Shown here: positions 60,061 through 64,000 of the stretch, piece after piece
Layout of the letters: every line of letters begins with the position of its first letter
Numbering within the stretch: the first letter of the stretch is position 1
Source of the DNA: Ipomoea triloba
Taxonomy: Eukaryota; Streptophyta; Magnoliopsida; Solanales; Convolvulaceae
DNA length: 64,000 bases
Assembly (NCBI RefSeq): GCF_003576645.1
Contig: NC_044919.1
Location: forward strand, 20,211,068-20,275,067
Reading direction: 5' to 3'
The notes under the pieces: model-generated
What the model was told of the DNA's origin: nothing
Seen by the model: the letters and a program-made list of their open reading frames with translations, nothing else
Database searches by the model: none
Translations under genes and position numbers: made by a program

Positions 60061-60722
60061 TGTAACACCCCCAGATTTTCCATCATACTAAAAGGCATAA
60101 TTAATCATAATTACTAATTTCCCAAAACGGAAGCGCATAAAATCCAGAGGTACTACTCCACACCTAAGTTTATCACAAACTTAGATGCTAAGGTAGTCTT
60201 TACATCTACTATCCTTATTAATACATACTATTACTGCCTTACATCCCAGTAATATACAACCCAAAAACCATAGTAATTTCTATCATCAAGAGTAGATCCA
60301 TTTTCTCTTCTATCGCTCTCGGATAACAAGATCTACTCCATACCTGAAATTCATTTGGAAAACAGAATTAGCACATAGTGCTAAGTAATCCCTACTCCAC
60401 CCTGTAAAATCATGGTTTTGGAAAATAGTTTTATTCTTTGTTTTCGAAAAGCAGTTATTTCACATGATAACAAATTTTCAACAAGATTTCTCATATAAGA
60501 GATATTCATTTCCTCATTATTGTTTCAAAAAAAAATATGTATCAATAATCACAATTTCCACATGTATGCACAATATCATACTCATAATCATACTCATACT
60601 CATACTCATACTCATAATTATCCTCATAAACATATAAGCATTTAAATAGAAATAACCAGCTTTTACCATAATGAAATTAAAGATATTCCAATTAACACCA
60701 CAATTTCCTTCTCATTTCCATC

Positions 60723-60960
60723 NNNNNNNNNNNNNNNNNNNNNNNNNNNNNNNNNNNNNNNNNNNNNNNNNNNNNNNNNNNNNNNNNNNNNNNNNNNNNN
60801 NNNNNNNNNNNNNNNNNNNNNNNNNNNNNNNNNNNNNNNNNNNNNNNNNNNNNNNNNNNNNNNNNNNNNNNNNNNNNNNNNNNNNNNNNNNNNNNNNNNN
60901 NNNNNNNNNNNNNNNNNNNNNNNNNNNNNNNNNNNNNNNNNNNNNNNNNNNNNNNNNNNN
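60723..60960. other. Assembly gap of 238 N
   Basis: Unsequenced; bordered on the right by a TA microsatellite. Confidence 0.99.
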
Positions 60961-61000
<40 letters not shown>

Positions 61001-61889
61001 CACATATCCATACACATATAAGGTCACACCCACTTATACATATATAATATTCTCACATACCACTTACACGCATATAGTACCAAATATGTATATATATATG
61101 GTAATATAAATATATATACGATAGTGTATATATACACGGTATTAATGTATGTATATATAAATAATAATAATAATAATAATAATATGCGTATATATGTATT
61201 TCTACGGTATACATATATGTAAGTATATATATTAATCATGACAAGAATATCATCAATATAACTAAATGTATAGGGATGTATATATGTATATATATAATGT
61301 TATAACACATATACATGTATACTACATATATTCATCACAACATAATCGTATACTAGCTACTTCATATAATCATCCTCATCTCTACATATATTCATGATAT
61401 ACCACAATCACACCAATCTTTCATCTACTAAAATCTTTATATCCATACTTTATCAAGAAATTCATGAATATCATGGTGGAAAAAAGTTTTGGTGGACATA
61501 AAGATTACCTTATCTTCTTGAAAATCTCACTAACTTCCTCTAGATGCTCACTCTTCCACTTCCTTTGGTTCTTCTACACAATCCATAATTTATCCACAAC
61601 ATACATAATATTAGATCCTTGAGAACACTAACTATACTAAAATAATTAGTAAAATAGGATTTTCTTACCCAAAATTTTTCCTACACATCCTAGGAAGTAT
61701 ATAACATCCTAACCACATATTTTAAGAAAACTATACTTGGATTCAAGATCTAGGAAGAAAAATAAAGCTTTTGAACCGATTAGAATAGAAATTTACCGAA
61801 TATTTGTGATCTTGATGAAGAAATTGGCTATGGAAACTCTTTGAACTCAAGGAAGAAGATGAAAATTTTTTTTTCCTCTCTTCCCCCCC

Positions 61890-62004
61890 CCTCCCCCCCT
61901 CTCTCTCTCTCTCTCTCTCTCACACGGAATTGCAGTGAAGAGGAATGGAAGAAATGAAATTCTTCTTCCCTTCTTAACATATATACATATATACGTAATA
62001 TGAT

Positions 62005-62045
<41 letters not shown>

Positions 62046-62056
62046 GATAATAATAT
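61890..62056. repeat. (CT)n and (AAT)n microsatellites
   Basis: CTCTCTCTCT near 61900-61920 and AATAATAAT blocks near 62008-62055 within the solo-LTR-like insertion. Confidence 0.9.
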
Positions 62057-62539
62057 AATATGTGGAATGCTTATCCATCCATATATATAATAATAATATT
62101 AATAATAATAATAAAATATGGATGAAGAAATGTGGTAGAGAAAGTGACACTTGTCAAAATCTTGTGGTTCCAAAAATAAAAATCTTCCAACTTATCAGTT
62201 GTGGTCCAAACAGATAAAGTTTCGGTGGAAAATAATTTAAATAGGAAGAATTTTGAAACCAAAAATTTACCTCAGACTAAAACTCAAAATTGGGCCAGGT
62301 TCGGTACACCGCGAAATTTAGCGATGTACGATCAAAATAAATTTTCGCTGCTATAGGCTGATTTAATTAAATAGGAAATTCAAGAATAATAATATGGTGT
62401 CTAATAATCCATTTCCTAGGACAAACGGGTCCGAACACCAGCTTCCAAAAATTTTACGGTTCGTGACCGGTACGTACGATCGCAGCATATTGGGAATATT
62501 TGTTAAAATAATAATGTTAGGAAAATACGGGGTATTACA

Positions 62540-63683
62540 CCAACACACCTTGTCCACACATTACTTAAACACTCATACGTGTCCAGTGTGTTGTGTATTG
62601 AGCGTGGCTTTAATGCCCTTAATTCTCTACGTTCTATGCCTGGCTTATGGAAGGTTTGTTATATCTACAAGTATATAAGCTAACCTTCCAGTGTTGAGAA
62701 AAATGCATCATTCATCATAACCTTCTTCTTTGCTACAAGTTTCTCTTTCGCTATACATCTGAGCTACATATATTTAACAAAAGGTTGTATCCTGCAACTC
62801 TATGTGTACTTGTCGGAAACATAAAGATTACCTTCGTCTAAATGTTTTTAAGGTAGTGTTCTAAACACGCCACAGAGTTCCTTTCCTCCCATTCCACGTT
62901 TTTCCCATTCTTAGCAAAGCCAACATTAAGACTGTACGTAACAGGTTCATCAACCTTATTCGTTCGTACACACACAGTCAAAATCTCAACAGAAAAAGTT
63001 AGGCAAGTATCTCTCCTTCATCTCTCTCTCTGCTATTCGGCTATCCTCACACGAAAGAAGAAGAAGACAGCCGGTAAGCTCTCCCAATTTTAATTATTAT
63101 AACGTACGTAACCCTACTATTAAATTATCATTATTATAATTTTTATTATTATTACTAATTATCATTATATATATATACAACTTAAATATTTAAATTATAA
63201 TTGATGACAAATGGAGACGATCACTCCCACTCACAATTAAAATGGGACAAATCAATATATACACTACACGCCACACACACTGCCACATATTTTATTTTAT
63301 TTTTTCCAAAACCAAAACAATACTAGCAAGGTTTGAACTCTAGACCTCATACTCAACCTCTTATGAAAATTCTCACCACATAATATATATATTTAAATAT
63401 ATACAAATAACAATATATGGATTTAAAAATAATTTGTTGTTGCCCCATATTCAAACCAAAGACCTTCTATAAAAATCCCAAAGTTTAGTTCAGCAAGCCA
63501 GATAAACTCTTATGAATCATCTTCGAAATAAATATATATGTATATATATATACATATACGTTCGAAAATATATATTTTGTCATAAATAATAATTTCGAAA
63601 AATTCTTTTGTGTAACATAAAACATAAATATTTCAAAAATAATAATATTTTCTTTAAAATACTTACAAAATTTCAAGGTGTTA
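62540..63683. other. Presumed remainder of copia C LTR and AT-rich DNA
   Basis: No gene seen. A TATA-like site (GTATATAAGC) near 62671 precedes leader-like pyrimidine-rich sequence. A GTAAGCTCTCCC donor-like site follows ACAGCCG at 63073, and a GTGTTACACCAG acceptor-like site occurs near 63678, so an intron ahead of the last reading frame is possible. Confidence 0.4.
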
Positions 63684-64000
63684 CACCAGCCTCCCAAGAA
63701 AAGATTTTCATGGAGATTAAAATGGCAAGCAGACAGAGAGGAAAGAGATAAACTCAGAGCTTCTCAAAGTCAGCCTCTTCCAGGAGACACCTCTGACTGT
63801 CCACTCAACTTATCTTCAGAGGATGAGGAGGTTCCTCCTCAGCCAGTGTTTTCTGTCCCGGGTTTCTACTCTATTGGTTTAGCTCCACTTAGCCAGTCAC
63901 AAGCTCCTCCATCACCAAATCTCTCACTCGGCCAAGGAAATTGGTCGAATATTCAAAGATGGTACAATGAGAATCATGCAGGAGAAAGAGGACTATACCC
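63684..64000 (+). CDS. Unidentified open frame running off the right edge
   Basis: One frame is open for about 105 codons to the window end: a basic start (HQPPKKRFSWRLKWQ), a charged stretch (ADREERDKLRAS), an acidic patch (NLSSEDEEVPPQP), then Pro/Ser/Gln-rich sequence and NWSNIQRWYNEN. No start or stop is visible, so it is an internal exon or fragment. Composition is protein-like, unlike the AT-rich flank. It could be gag-like or a retroelement/pararetroviral polyprotein piece. Not recognised. Confidence 0.4.

Larger units (their letters stand above)
60061..62539. mobile_element. Solo-LTR-like insertion TGTAACACCC...GGGGTATTACA
   Basis: Starts TGTAACACCCCCAG and ends CGGGGTATTACA. Flanks ACAAC (60056-60060) and CCAAC (62540-62544) agree at 4 of 5 bases. 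No gene inside. It includes an N gap, (CT)n and (AAT)n. Ends of this kind are typical of chromovirus (Tekay/Del-like) LTRs; that assignment is inference. Confidence 0.6.

Overview
This window is nuclear DNA of a flowering plant, most likely a eudicot. The evidence is plant-type Ty1/copia and Ty3/gypsy retrotransposons, hAT and FAR1/MULE-type DNA transposons, Tourist- and hAT-like MITEs, spliced GT-AG introns and long AT-rich spacers with (TA)n microsatellites. I see no complete ordinary host gene. It is a nested transposon block from a draft assembly, with two long N gaps (19259-19598 and 60723-60960) and five single-N contig joins (7110, 16740, 23579, 29066, 34387). At two of the joins a 1.46 or 1.73 kb sequence is repeated on both sides, which looks like undetected contig overlap rather than biology.

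Layout. 1-4952: broken Sirevirus-like copia element (A, + strand) with a small downstream ORF. 4953-6290: truncated LTR-like copy on the - strand. 8524-12076: solo LTR with 5-bp target duplications (ATTTC), containing a second, unrelated solo LTR (9149-10917, duplications ACAGC). 12082-19258: a third LTR family (- strand), tandem repeats and a perfect 46-bp palindrome at a gap edge. 19599-29203: Tat-like Ty3/gypsy element with both LTRs, a stop-containing gag-pol, 37 tandem copies of a 62-bp unit, and on the opposite strand an intact three-exon gene with its own TATA box.

29204-32789 holds spacer, a terminal-inverted-repeat element and a 53-bp-arm hairpin. 32798-55117 is a nest bounded by a perfect 8-bp hAT duplication (CTTGTAAA): a non-autonomous hAT element holds copia B (- strand); copia B is split by a hAT transposon (34336-53239); that in turn holds a MULE-like unit (about 36367-49110). 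The MULE-like unit carries a decayed FAR1-type transposase (+) and, converging on it, a 12-exon gene (-) for a large protein with a plant-mobile-domain-like N-terminus and an Ulp1/C48 cysteine-protease C-terminus. 55683-59573 is copia C (+), cut by a hAT MITE that is itself cut by a (TA)n-associated element; its presumed 3' LTR is cut by a TGTAACACCC...GGGGTATTACA solo-LTR-like insertion (60061-62539). The right edge opens into an unidentified reading frame.

The transposition genes mostly carry stops, frameshifts or altered catalytic residues. The two accessory genes, the antisense gypsy gene and the Ulp1-like gene, keep splice sites and reading phase far better. These two, and the repeat arrays beside them, are the parts most worth following up.
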